Shown here in pieces: positions 26,152 through 33,925 of a DNA stretch of 64,000 nt. The position numbers and the translations under genes are program-made. Every line of letters begins with the position of its first letter. Positions within the stretch are counted from its first letter, which is position 1. The notes under the pieces are model-generated. The model was given only the letters and a program-made list of their open reading frames with translations, was not told where the DNA came from and did no database searches. This stretch comes from Jiangella asiatica (GTDB taxonomy: Bacteria > Actinomycetota > Actinomycetes > Jiangellales > Jiangellaceae): assembly GCF_004349065.1 (NCBI RefSeq), contig NZ_SMKZ01000021.1:1-64000 (forward strand). The letters are read 5' to 3'.

Positions 26152-27015
26152 ATGCAACTGATGCGCATCGGCGAGCCGGGCCAGGAGCGTCCCGCCGCCC
26201 GCGGCGACGACGGCACCGTCTACGACCTCGGGCCGCTCACCGGCGACATCGACGGCGCGTTCCTCGCCGACGACGGCATCGGCCGGGCCCGCGCGGCACT
26301 GGCCGCCGGCGAGCTGCCGGTGCTGTCCGGCGGAGCCGACGGTGCCGGCGCGCGCATCGGCGCGCCGATCGCCCGGCCGGGAAAGGTCGTGTGCATCGGG
26401 CTGAACTACCGCGACCACGCGGCGGAGACCGGCGCCCAGCTGCCGGCCGAGCCGATCATCTTCATGAAGGCGTCCAACACGGTGGTCGGGCCCAACGACA
26501 CCGTGCTCGTCCCGCGCGGCAGCACCAAGACCGACTGGGAGGTCGAGCTGGGCGTCGTGATCGGCCGGACGGCGCGGTACCTGGAGTCTCCGGAGGAGGC
26601 GCTGGGCATCATCGCCGGCTACACCGTCTCCAACGACGTGTCAGAGCGGGAGTTCCAGCTCGAGCGCGGCGGGCAGTGGGACAAGGGGAAGTCGTGCGAG
26701 ACGTTCAACCCGCTCGGCCCGTGGCTGGTCCCGGCCGACGAGGTCGACGACGCCGGCAAGCTCGGGCTGCGGCTGTGGGTGAACGGCGAGCTGCGCCAGG
26801 ACGGCACCACAGCGGACCTGATCTTCGGAATCGGTCACGTCATCTGGTACCTGAGCCAGTTCATGGTGCTGGACCCGGGTGACCTGGTGAACACCGGCAC
26901 CCCGGCCGGCGTTGCCATGGGCATGCCCGGCCAGCCGTACCTGCGCGCAGGCGACGTCGTGGAGCTGGAGATCGACGGCTTGGGCCGCCAGCGCCAGGAG
27001 CTGCGCGACGCCTGA
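26152..27015 (+). CDS. fumarylacetoacetate-hydrolase-family enzyme, probable diketo-deoxy-sugar-acid hydrolase
   Basis: A 287-residue FAH-family hydrolase. Metal-binding and active-site patterns are present: DWEVELGVVIG with two Glu ligands, NDVSERE, and the QWDKGKSCETFNPLGPWLV stretch typical of the subgroup often labelled ureidoglycolate lyase or 2,4-diketo-3-deoxy-L-rhamnonate/fuconate hydrolase. Those hydrolases split the diketo acid into pyruvate and L-lactate. The gene follows lldD by 53 nt, which would use that lactate directly, and it neighbours a rhamnose importer. Pathway assignment is therefore attractive but inferred; other acylpyruvate substrates remain possible. GGGAG precedes ATG 26152. 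Confidence 0.8.
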   Translation: MQLMRIGEPGQERPAARGDDGTVYDLGPLTGDIDGAFLADDGIGRARAALAAGELPVLSGGADGAGARIGAPIARPGKVVCIGLNYRDHAAETGAQLPAEPIIFMKASNTVVGPNDTVLVPRGSTKTDWEVELGVVIGRTARYLESPEEALGIIAGYTVSNDVSEREFQLERGGQWDKGKSCETFNPLGPWLVPADEVDDAGKLGLRLWVNGELRQDGTTADLIFGIGHVIWYLSQFMVLDPGDLVNTGTPAGVAMGMPGQPYLRAGDVVELEIDGLGRQRQELRDA

Positions 27016-27047
27016 TCGACGGCGTCTGACGGAGATCGCGGACGCGC

Positions 27048-27082
27048 AAGGGGCCGGTCGCCCGTTCGGGCGCCGGCCCCTT
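27048..27082 (+). terminator. hairpin terminator after the hydrolase gene
   Basis: AAGGGGCCGG-T-CGCCC pairs with GGGCGCCGGCCCCTT with one bulged T and a GTTC-type loop. It starts about 30 nt after the stop at 27015 and lies before the convergent lsr2 gene. Confidence 0.8.
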
Positions 27083-27183
27083 CCTGCGTGTTCGGCTGAG
27101 GGCGTACTCCTCAGCGCGGCCACCGACGGCCTGTTCGTCCGTCCTTCGCACGTCCCCGTGCCATGCGCGAACGGTCAGTGCCG

Positions 27184-27519
27184 TCAGCCGTGCGCGGACT
27201 CGTACTTCGCCAGGATGTCCGACGGGATGCGGCCGCGGTCGGAGACCTTGAGTCCTTGGTCTCGCGCCCACTCACGGATGGCCGTCGTGTCGGTGCGGCT
27301 GGACCGTCCACCGGACGCGGCCGCTCGGCCCCGTCCCCGCCGAGCCGAGGCCCTGCGCGCCGACGCCACGTACGGAGCCAGGGTGTCGCGCAGCTTGCCG
27401 GCGTTCTTCGCCGACAGGTCTATCTCGTACGAGGCTCCGTCCAAGGCGAAGCTCACGGTCTCGGCGGCTTCTCCACCATCGAGATCGTCGAGCAGAATCA
27501 CCTGAACCTTTTGCGCCAT
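27184..27519 (-). CDS. lsr2: Lsr2 nucleoid-associated protein
   Basis: A 111-residue H-NS-like xenogeneic silencer that binds AT-rich DNA and oligomerises along it. The N-terminal dimerisation domain reads QVILLDDLDGGEAAETVSFALDG, and the C-terminal DNA-binding domain has REWARDQGLKVSDRGRIP with the RGR minor-groove hook, followed by DILAKYE. A basic, low-complexity linker (RRGRGRAAASGGR) joins them. GGAAGGA precedes the ATG. The order lysS, argA, lsr2 on one strand resembles other actinomycetes in which lsr2 follows lysS. It has its own likely promoter just upstream. Confidence 0.95.
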   Translation of the reverse strand: MAQKVQVILLDDLDGGEAAETVSFALDGASYEIDLSAKNAGKLRDTLAPYVASARRASARRGRGRAAASGGRSSRTDTTAIREWARDQGLKVSDRGRIPSDILAKYESAHG

Positions 27520-27570
27520 CGTTGATCCTTCCTGCGGGGTTCACACTGTTGATTTGGCTTGACATCACTA

Positions 27571-27599
27571 TTGTTACGCCCGGGAAGGTGGAATTTCAA
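27571..27599 (-). promoter_or_regulatory. promoter of lsr2
   Basis: On the minus strand TTGAAA (27599-27594) and TAACAA (27576-27571) are separated by 17 bp. The -35 box overlaps the last codons of argA. The start would be near 27565, giving a leader of about 45 nt. The segment is notably AT-rich for this genome. Confidence 0.6.
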
Positions 27600-28165
27600 T
27601 TCGTCTGCGGCGCGTCGTGGGAGCCGATTTGTGACGGCCGGCTCATTCGTCGTAGCATCCGCACGTTACCGAGAGTATTCGGCTTCACCCGATCGAGGTC
27701 GAGGAACTCGGCGACCCCTTCGTCGGCGGACCGCAACAACTGCGAGTAGACGTCGTCGGCCACCGGCGTGCCTTCTACCCGCTCGAATCCGTGCCGGGCG
27801 AAGAAGTCGACCTCGAACGTCAGGCAGAACACCCGCACGACGCCGAGTTCTTCGGCCACTCCGAGCAATCGCTTCAGCAGTGCATGACCCACTCCGTGGC
27901 GGCGCCATTCGGGGTCGACGGCCAGTGTGCGAACCTCGGCCAGATCCTCCCACATGACGTGCAGCGCGCCACATCCGACCACGCGGCCGTCACCGGTTTC
28001 GGCCACCCAGAACTCCTGGATGTCCTCGTACAATGTGACGGTCTCTTTTGATAGCAGGATCCGCCGTGCTGCGTATCCGTCGAGCAGCCGGCGGATCACC
28101 CGTACATCGGCCGTGCGTGCCCGACGCACTCGAATGACCGGCGCGTTATCGGCCGGCTCGGTCAT
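27596..28165 (-). CDS. argA: N-acetylglutamate synthase-like GNAT acetyltransferase (Rv2747 type)
   Basis: A 189-residue GNAT acetyltransferase resembling the short actinobacterial N-acetylglutamate synthase. It would acetylate glutamate or glutamine with acetyl-CoA at the first step of arginine synthesis. Typical segments are TVTLYEDIQEFWVAE, VVGCGALHVMWEDLAEVRTLAVDP, the acetyl-CoA loop RRHGVGHALL, FEVDFFARHGFERVEGTPV and VKPNTLGNVRML. It lacks the kinase-like domain of the classical ArgA. ATG 28165 overlaps the stop of lysS by 4 nt (ATGA), implying coupled translation. Confidence 0.88.
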   Translation of the reverse strand: MTEPADNAPVIRVRRARTADVRVIRRLLDGYAARRILLSKETVTLYEDIQEFWVAETGDGRVVGCGALHVMWEDLAEVRTLAVDPEWRRHGVGHALLKRLLGVAEELGVVRVFCLTFEVDFFARHGFERVEGTPVADDVYSQLLRSADEGVAEFLDLDRVKPNTLGNVRMLRRMSRPSQIGSHDAPQTN

Positions 28166-29658
28166 TCCGGCTTCACCAGCGGGAACAGGATGGTCTCGCG
28201 AATGCCGACCCCGGTCAGCAGCATGAGGAGTCGGTCGATTCCCAGGCCCATGCCGCCGGTGGGCGGCATCCCGTACTCAATGGCCCGCAGGAAGTCCTCG
28301 TCGAGTTGCATCGCCTCGGGGTCGCCGGCCGCGGCCTTGAGCGACTGGGTGGCCAACCGCTCGCGCTGCAGCACCGGGTCGATGAGCTCGCTGTAGGCCA
28401 CGCCGCACTCGACGCCGCCGACGATCAGGTCCCACGCCTCGACCAGCCGGGGATCGCCACGGTGCGGCCGGGCCAGCGGGCGCACCGACTCCGGGTAGTC
28501 GCAGATGAACGTGGGCGGCATGAACGTGTGCTCGGCCAGCTTCTCGAACAGCTCGAGCACGATCTCGCCGTGATCCCACTCGGGATCGAGACGCACCTGG
28601 TGCTTGTCGGCCAGGTCGCGCAGCCGCTGGACCGGGGTGTCGATGGTGACCTCGTCGCCGACGGCGTTCGAGACCGCTTCGTGCAGGGTGACCCGCTGCC
28701 ACGGCGCCTCGAGGTCGATCTCGCCGCCGTGCCCGTCGAAGATCACGGTGCGCCCGATCGCCCGGGCGGCATCGACGACGATGTCGCGAGTCAGCGCCGC
28801 CATGCCGTCGTAGTCTTCGTACGCTCCGTAAGCCTCGAGCATGGTGAACTCGGGGCTGTGCGTGGAATCGATACCCTCGTTTCGAAAAATGCGACCGATC
28901 TCGTAGACCTTGTCCACACCGCCGACGATGGCTCGTTTGAGGTACAGCTCCAAGGCGATACGCAATGTCATCGGAATATCGAACGCATTGAGGTGCGTAT
29001 GGAATGGCCGGGCCGCGGCGCCACCGTGGATCAGCTGCAGCACCGGCGTCTCGACCTCGATGTAGCCGTGGCGGTGCAGCGTTTCACGCACCGATCGGGT
29101 GACAGTGGCGCGAGTTCGCACCATCTCGCGCGCTGCCGGATTGACGATCAGGTCGGCGTAACGCTGCCGGACCCGGGTTTCCTCATTCAAATCCTTGTGC
29201 GCCACCGGCAGGGGCCGCAGTGCCTTGGAAAGCATGATCCAGGTGTCAGCGGTGACCGAGAGCTCGCCGCGCTTGCTGACGATGACCTCACCCTCGACGC
29301 CGACGTGATCGCCGATGTCGACCAGATGCTTCCACTGTGCCAAGCTCTCCTCGCCGACGCGGTCCAACGAGAGCATCACCTGGAGTTCGGCGCCATCTCC
29401 TTCGCGAAGCCGGGCAAAACAGAGTTTCCCGGTGTTGCGTAGAAAGATCACTCGGCCGGCGACGGCGGCACGGTCGCCGGTTTCGGTGCCCGGCGCGAGA
29501 TCGGGATAGGCGCTTCGAAGCCCCACGAAGGTGTGCGTGCGGTCGAATCCGAGCCGATATGGCGGAACCCCCGAAGCCAGCAACTCCGCTCGCTTCTCGC
29601 GGCGGATGCGCATCTGCTCGGGAACATCCGGACCGGTGGGCGGAGGCACGTCACTCAT
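28162..29658 (-). CDS. lysS: lysyl-tRNA synthetase, class II
   Basis: A 498-residue class II lysyl-tRNA synthetase. The N-terminal OB-fold (about 55-160, GRVIFLRNTGKLCFARL) binds the anticodon. The catalytic core has motif 2 in FRNEGIDSTHSPEFTMLE and motif 3 in GMGLGIDRLLMLL. The usual length is about 500 residues. ATG 29658 is chosen because the protein then begins MSDVPPPTG; an ATG 24 nt upstream is possible but has no better ribosome site. It heads a lysS-argA unit and is not next to a second lysine synthetase gene in this window. Confidence 0.95.
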   Translation of the reverse strand: MSDVPPPTGPDVPEQMRIRREKRAELLASGVPPYRLGFDRTHTFVGLRSAYPDLAPGTETGDRAAVAGRVIFLRNTGKLCFARLREGDGAELQVMLSLDRVGEESLAQWKHLVDIGDHVGVEGEVIVSKRGELSVTADTWIMLSKALRPLPVAHKDLNEETRVRQRYADLIVNPAAREMVRTRATVTRSVRETLHRHGYIEVETPVLQLIHGGAAARPFHTHLNAFDIPMTLRIALELYLKRAIVGGVDKVYEIGRIFRNEGIDSTHSPEFTMLEAYGAYEDYDGMAALTRDIVVDAARAIGRTVIFDGHGGEIDLEAPWQRVTLHEAVSNAVGDEVTIDTPVQRLRDLADKHQVRLDPEWDHGEIVLELFEKLAEHTFMPPTFICDYPESVRPLARPHRGDPRLVEAWDLIVGGVECGVAYSELIDPVLQRERLATQSLKAAAGDPEAMQLDEDFLRAIEYGMPPTGGMGLGIDRLLMLLTGVGIRETILFPLVKPE

Positions 29659-29721
29659 GAGGGACAAGCCTAGGCGGTGCATCGCGGCGACCGTTCAGGA
29701 GCCGGGTGTCGGTATTGCTGA

Positions 29722-29748
29722 GACCCACAACTGCTGTCACTGTGGGTC
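29722..29748. promoter_or_regulatory. inverted repeat in the lysS/STAS intergenic region
   Basis: GACCCACA (29722-29729) and TGTGGGTC (29741-29748) are perfect complements across 11 nt. The 225-base gap between the divergent lysS and STAS genes holds no other feature I can support. It could be an operator or a small hairpin in either leader. Confidence 0.35.
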
Positions 29749-29883
29749 ATGGAGGATCGTGCGAACCTGCGGCCAACGCAGGGCCGAAGGTCCTCCTTGG
29801 CTGCCGGTCCGGCGCTGGCTACGGCCTTTGCATCGGCAGTCTTCGCACGACCCGACATCTGGATGAGGATGGAGGTGAGGTCG

Positions 29884-30222
29884 ATGAGTGCTGTCCAGGT
29901 CGTCGACCGAGGCGCCCGCGAGATCGTCGTCTTCCTCGCCGGCGACGTCAGCGGCGAGCCGGCCGATTCCATGCGCGCGGCCGTCGAAGAGGTCAGCCGG
30001 CTGGAAGGGCTCAACGCGCTCGACCACGTCGTCGTCGACATGCACCAGGTCACCGAACTGGGCGACGTCGGCGTCGCGTTTCTGCGCGAGCTGTCCGACC
30101 GGGGCCGGCGGGCCGGCTTCGAGGTCTCCTTCGCGGCCATGAGCGGACCGGCCCATCGCGCGGTCGAGGCCGGCGGCTGGCGCTTCGCGGAGCACAGCCC
30201 CACGCTCGGAGACACCCCCTAG
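29884..30222 (+). CDS. STAS-domain anti-sigma factor antagonist-like protein
   Basis: A 112-residue single STAS domain of the SpoIIAA/RsbV kind, which normally binds an anti-sigma kinase and is switched by serine phosphorylation. The strand EIVVFLAGDVSGEPAD and the central LDHVVVDMHQVTELGDVGVAFLREL are visible. Where the family has D-S-(S/T)-G, this protein reads Gly60-Asp61-Val62-Gly63, so an acidic residue occupies the phospho-serine position. It may be locked in a phosphorylated-like state or respond otherwise. GGAGGTGAGG stands before ATG 29884; in-frame starts further upstream exist. Its stop shares a CTAG with the convergent esterase gene. No kinase gene is adjacent. Confidence 0.8.
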   Translation: MSAVQVVDRGAREIVVFLAGDVSGEPADSMRAAVEEVSRLEGLNALDHVVVDMHQVTELGDVGVAFLRELSDRGRRAGFEVSFAAMSGPAHRAVEAGGWRFAEHSPTLGDTP

Positions 30223-31181
30223 CCGACGAGGACCCGCACGGCCGCGAGGTACCGCTCGGTGTCGGCGGCCTTTCCGGGGTAGTCGGCGTGCCCGGCCGCG
30301 AACACCACCAGCTCCTTCCGGCCGGGTATGGCGTTGTGGACGGCGAACTGCCCGGGCGGCGGCACCGCCGGGTCCCAGAGCGCCGGCGCCACCACCATTG
30401 GGATGCGCAGCCGGCGCGCCGCCGTCGCGGCATCGAAGAAGCGCAGGACCTCCCGGGCCCGCGGATGCCCGGCGATGTGGTGCCGCACGGCCTCGCCGCT
30501 GCCCGTGCAGGGCATCGTCAACCGCAGGTCGTGGTTGCCGAAGCTCGGGACGTGGAGCGCGCCGCCGTCGAACCGGTCGTCCCACGGCAGCGCGAGCGCC
30601 CCGATGCCGCCGCCGAAGCTCGAGCTGACGTAGCCAAGGCGTGCCGGCGGCTCGGGCAGCAGGTCGAGCAGCGCCGACGCCGCGCACCAGACGTCCGCGG
30701 CGCAGCCGCCGTGCACGTAGGTCTCGACCGACTCGATGCCGTGCAGCACGTGCTCGGCGCCGACCGGCGGGATGCCGGGTACGAGTCCACGCGTGGGCAG
30801 CCCGCGCGACGCGGCGAACAGTGCGGCCGTGCCCGGTCCGACCAGGTCCAGCTCCGGCTCCGCGCGCCCGCCGTATCCGTGCCCCACCACCAGCGCGCGC
30901 TCGGCGGCGCCGTCGGGCGGCAGGACCAGCCACCCGCCCAGGCGCACCCCGTCCAGCGACGTGAACTCCACGTCGTAGTGGCCCGGCCTGCCGCGCACCG
31001 GGCGGACGGCCGGCGCGGTGTCGACGTCGCGGGCCCGCTCGTACAGGCCGGTCCAGAACTCGGCGAAGCCGGCCGGCTCGTCCGGCGCGCCGACCCGCGA
31101 CAGTGCGGCCAGGTCGTGGCCGTACGTCGCGTCGAACGCATCCGGGCCGAACCACTCGTCGTAGGGCGCCGCGACCGTCAC
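30219..31181 (-). CDS. acetyl esterase, acetylxylan esterase/cephalosporin deacetylase family (CE7-like)
   Basis: A 320-residue alpha/beta-hydrolase of the AXE1 family, which removes acetyl groups from xylo-oligosaccharides or related substrates. Landmarks are the N-terminal FAEFWTGLYERARD, the oxyanion loop GHGYGG, the nucleophile elbow GYVSSSFGGG, the Asp in ALWDPAVPP and His in AGHADY. CE7 enzymes usually read GGSQGGG at the elbow; here it is SSSFGGG, so substrate preference may be shifted. No signal peptide, so it acts inside the cell. GTG 31181 is the start; the ribosome site is weak. It is followed upstream by the epimerase gene on the same strand. Confidence 0.85.
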   Translation of the reverse strand: MTVAAPYDEWFGPDAFDATYGHDLAALSRVGAPDEPAGFAEFWTGLYERARDVDTAPAVRPVRGRPGHYDVEFTSLDGVRLGGWLVLPPDGAAERALVVGHGYGGRAEPELDLVGPGTAALFAASRGLPTRGLVPGIPPVGAEHVLHGIESVETYVHGGCAADVWCAASALLDLLPEPPARLGYVSSSFGGGIGALALPWDDRFDGGALHVPSFGNHDLRLTMPCTGSGEAVRHHIAGHPRAREVLRFFDAATAARRLRIPMVVAPALWDPAVPPPGQFAVHNAIPGRKELVVFAAGHADYPGKAADTERYLAAVRVLVG

Positions 31182-31201
31182 AGCCGGCGATGGTAGCCCG
31201 C

Positions 31202-32143
31202 TCAGCGCGAAATCGCGCGGAACCCCTCACGCCAGCTCGGGTACTGCGGCTTCCAGCCCAGCTCCCGCTTGGCCTTCGCGTTGGACGCGCCGCGCAGCGT
31301 CGTCATGAACGTCACGCCGAAATCGCCGATCAGCGGGCGGGCCAGCCACGCCGGCAAATTGAGCGGCGGCTTCGCGCCGAGCGCCGCGGCCAGCGCCGGC
31401 AGCATCTGCGCCACCGGGGCGGGGTCGTCGTCGACGACGTTGTAGACGCCCGGCGCCCCGCCCTCGACGGCCGCGAGGGTGGCGCGGGCCGCGTCATCGA
31501 TGTGCACCACCGTCCACACCGCGGTGCCGCCGCCGACCAGCGGGAAACGCCGCTTGCGGAGCATGCCGGCGACGTCGTCGCCGGTGAGCCCGGTGCCGCG
31601 GCCGTAGAAGCTGCCGTAGCGCAGGGCCAACCCGTCGATGCCCGGCGTGGTAGTCGTCACCCGCTCCTGGTACTGGATGGCCTGCAGCGTCTGCCGGCAG
31701 GCGGCCGGCGGGTTCGCCTCCAGCGGGTCGTCCTCGGTCTTGACCGGTCCGCCGCTGCGGGCGTTGGGCCAGCCGGTGTAGCTCTGCGCGACGAACCGCC
31801 GCACGCCCACCTCGCGGGCGGCGGACAGCAGGTGGTCGGTGCCCTCGGTGCGCAGCCGGTTGGTGGCCGCGAACTCGTCGTCCCAATGCTTCAGGTCGCC
31901 GCTGCCGCCGGCGAGCGCTGTCTGCTGCTGGACGATGACGTCCGGAGCGGCCGCCCGGACCGCCCGCAGCACCCCGCCGGCGTCGAGCCCGTCGACGACG
32001 ACACCCTCGGCGCCGGCGGCACGCAGCTCGGGCACCTTGTCCGGGGAGCGCGTGGTGCCGACGACCTCGTGCCCGGCGCCCACCAGCACGGGGATCAGCG
32101 ACCGTCCCACGGCGCCGGTGGCGCCGGCCAGGAACACTCTCAT
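31202..32143 (-). CDS. NAD-dependent epimerase/dehydratase-like SDR, ECF41 partner
   Basis: A 313-residue extended short-chain dehydrogenase. The Rossmann motif GATGAVGRS opens the protein, the active-site region is AQSYTGW with RYGSFYG (YxxxK-like Tyr replaced by an atypical arrangement), and HIDDAA marks the C-terminal half. GGAGAG precedes ATG 32143. It stands divergent to an ECF41 sigma factor; ECF41 genes are known to neighbour a carboxymuconolactone decarboxylase, oxidoreductase or epimerase and to transcribe it. The predicted ECF41 promoter is directly upstream. The substrate is unknown. Confidence 0.88.
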   Translation of the reverse strand: MRVFLAGATGAVGRSLIPVLVGAGHEVVGTTRSPDKVPELRAAGAEGVVVDGLDAGGVLRAVRAAAPDVIVQQQTALAGGSGDLKHWDDEFAATNRLRTEGTDHLLSAAREVGVRRFVAQSYTGWPNARSGGPVKTEDDPLEANPPAACRQTLQAIQYQERVTTTTPGIDGLALRYGSFYGRGTGLTGDDVAGMLRKRRFPLVGGGTAVWTVVHIDDAARATLAAVEGGAPGVYNVVDDDPAPVAQMLPALAAALGAKPPLNLPAWLARPLIGDFGVTFMTTLRGASNAKAKRELGWKPQYPSWREGFRAISR

Positions 32144-32175
32144 CTCAGCTCTCCTCTTCTCGCGACACCCCCTTC

Positions 32176-32202
32176 GACGTGGCCACCCGCCGTCTTGTGA
32201 CA
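32176..32202 (-). promoter_or_regulatory. ECF41-type promoter of the epimerase gene
   Basis: On the minus strand TGTCACA (32202-32196) and CGTC (32179-32176) are separated by exactly 16 bp, the motif pair described for ECF41 sigma factors. The predicted start is about 25 nt before the epimerase ATG. The -35 box lies only 11 bp from the sigma factor's own start codon. Confidence 0.8.
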
Positions 32203-32213
32203 CGATCGGGACC

Positions 32214-33128
32214 GTGACCGATCTCGCGGTCTCACACGACCGTCTGCGACCGCTGATGTTCTCCATCGCGTACCGGATGCTCGGGAGCGTCAGCGAGGCC
32301 GAAGACGTCGTCCAGGAGGCGTTCCTGCGGATGCACCGCAGCGCGTCCGCCGCGGCCGCCGCGCCGGTGAGGTCGCCGGATGCGTATGCGACCACCGTCA
32401 CCACTCGACTGGCCATCGACGCGCTGCGCTCGGCGCGCCGCCGGCGCGAACAGTACGTCGGGCCGTGGCTGCCAGAGCCGCTGCTGACCAGCGACGACGA
32501 CCCCGCCGGCCAGGCAGAGTCGGCCGAGACCCTGTCCACGGCGTTCCTCGTGGTCTTGGAGACGCTGTCGCCGGTGGAACGGGCGGTCTTCCTGCTGCGC
32601 GAGGTGTTCGGCTACGGCTACGACGAGATCGCCGCCGTCGTGGAGCGGTCTGAGGCCAACTGCCGGCAGCTCCTGGTCCGGGCCAAGCGACGCATCGACG
32701 AGCGACGGCCGCGGTTCGAGCCGTCGCCGGAGCGCCGCGACGCGCTGGCCAAGCGGTTCCTGGCCGCTGTGCGTGACGGTGAGGTCGCGGCGCTGGAACG
32801 GATGCTGGCCGAGGACGTCGAGTTCCAGGGCGACGGCGGCGGCAAGGCGGCGGCGGTCCGCAAGCCGATCACCGGCGCGCTCCAGGTGGCCCGGTTCCTG
32901 GCGAACCTCGGCCGGCAGGGCGCACAGATCGGCGCCGTCCTCGAGCCGGTCACCGTCAACGGGCAGCCCGGCATGAAGGTCTCCGCGCCCGGCGGCGTCA
33001 TCGGCGTGCTGTCGCTGACCATCGTCGACGGGCACGTCCAGGGCGTGCACAACCTCATCAACCCCGACAAGCTGCACCACCTCGGCCCGGTCGGCGACCT
33101 CGACGCGCTGCTGTCCGCCCGCGGATGA
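32214..33128 (+). CDS. ECF41 sigma factor with C-terminal NTF2-like regulatory domain
   Basis: A 304-residue extracytoplasmic-function sigma factor. Region 2 (about 8-75) contains MLGSVSEAEDVVQEAFLR; region 4 (about 105-160) contains LSPVERAVFLLREVFGYGYDEIAAVV. The C-terminal SnoaL/NTF2-like extension (about 175-295) replaces a membrane anti-sigma factor in this group. All three ECF41 signatures are present: WLPEP at 85 in the linker, DGGGK at 207 and NPDKL at 283. GTG 32214 gives the expected N-terminus. It probably transcribes the adjacent epimerase gene; the signal sensed by the C-terminal domain is unknown. Confidence 0.93.
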   Translation: MTDLAVSHDRLRPLMFSIAYRMLGSVSEAEDVVQEAFLRMHRSASAAAAAPVRSPDAYATTVTTRLAIDALRSARRRREQYVGPWLPEPLLTSDDDPAGQAESAETLSTAFLVVLETLSPVERAVFLLREVFGYGYDEIAAVVERSEANCRQLLVRAKRRIDERRPRFEPSPERRDALAKRFLAAVRDGEVAALERMLAEDVEFQGDGGGKAAAVRKPITGALQVARFLANLGRQGAQIGAVLEPVTVNGQPGMKVSAPGGVIGVLSLTIVDGHVQGVHNLINPDKLHHLGPVGDLDALLSARG

Positions 33129-33143
33129 GACCCGCCACCCACG

Positions 33144-33920
33144 TCAGGCGGGGTGGTTGCGGTCGAAGACCAGGCGCAGACCCATGAGCGTCAACCAGGG
33201 CTCGTGGTGATGGATCGTCGCCGACTCGTCGAGCACCAGCGGCGCCAGTCCGCCGGTCGCGATCACCGTCACGCCGTCCAGGCCGACGCCGAGCTCCGCC
33301 GCCATCCGGGTGACGATGCCGTCCACCTGGCTGCTGAACCCGTAGAGTGCGCCGGACTGCAGCGCCTCGACGGTGTTCCTGGCGATGACCGACCGGGGCC
33401 TGACCAGCTCCACGCGGCGCAGCTGGGCCGCGGCGTTGCGCAGCGCCTCCAGCGAGACGTCGATACCCGGTGCGATTGCGCCGCCGAGGTACTCGCCGCG
33501 CGCGGAGACCACGTCGAAGGTGGTGGCGGTGCCGAAGTCGACGACGATGTGCGGCCCGGCGCCGTAGCGGTGCATGGCCGCCAGCGCGTTGACGATCCGG
33601 TCGGTCCCGACCTCGCGCGGGTTGTCGGTCAGGATCGGGACGCCGGTCTTGACGCCGGGCTCGACCAGCAGCGACGGCACGTCGCCGTAGTACCGCTGGG
33701 TGAGCCGGCGCATCTCGCGCTGCACCACCGGGACCGTCGAGCAGATGGCCACCCCGTCGACCTCGGCGTCGACCCCGACGAACAGGCCGCGCAGCAACGC
33801 CATGATCTCGTCGGTGGTCCGGCTGTCGACGGTGGCGACCCGCCAGTGGTGCTCCACCTCGATGCCGTCGAGCAGCCCGATGACGGTCTCGGTGTTGCCG
33901 ACGTCGATCGCCAGCAGCAT
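33144..33920 (-). CDS. coaX: type III pantothenate kinase
   Basis: A 258-residue CoaX that phosphorylates pantothenate in coenzyme A synthesis. ASKHA-fold motifs are visible: the phosphate loop DVGNTETVIGL at the start, the DNPREVGTDRI pantothenate-site segment, DFGTATTFD and the GGAIAPG loop. It is the last gene of a panC-nadB-nadC-coaX run and starts 5 nt after nadC, so it is probably co-translated. The same operon thus serves both NAD and CoA synthesis, both starting from aspartate-derived precursors. Confidence 0.94.
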   Translation of the reverse strand: MLLAIDVGNTETVIGLLDGIEVEHHWRVATVDSRTTDEIMALLRGLFVGVDAEVDGVAICSTVPVVQREMRRLTQRYYGDVPSLLVEPGVKTGVPILTDNPREVGTDRIVNALAAMHRYGAGPHIVVDFGTATTFDVVSARGEYLGGAIAPGIDVSLEALRNAAAQLRRVELVRPRSVIARNTVEALQSGALYGFSSQVDGIVTRMAAELGVGLDGVTVIATGGLAPLVLDESATIHHHEPWLTLMGLRLVFDRNHPA

Positions 33921-33925
33921 GGCCG

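Noticed and set aside
29659-29883. Possible riboswitch or T-box leader for lysS
   Set aside because: The gap has only a small 8-bp inverted repeat; no conserved leader structure or anti-terminator was found, and T-boxes are not expected for lysS here.
30219-31181. Haloalkane dehalogenase or dienelactone hydrolase instead of an acetyl esterase
   Set aside because: The N-terminal FAEFW segment and the spacing of oxyanion loop, nucleophile, Asp and His fit the AXE1 family better.
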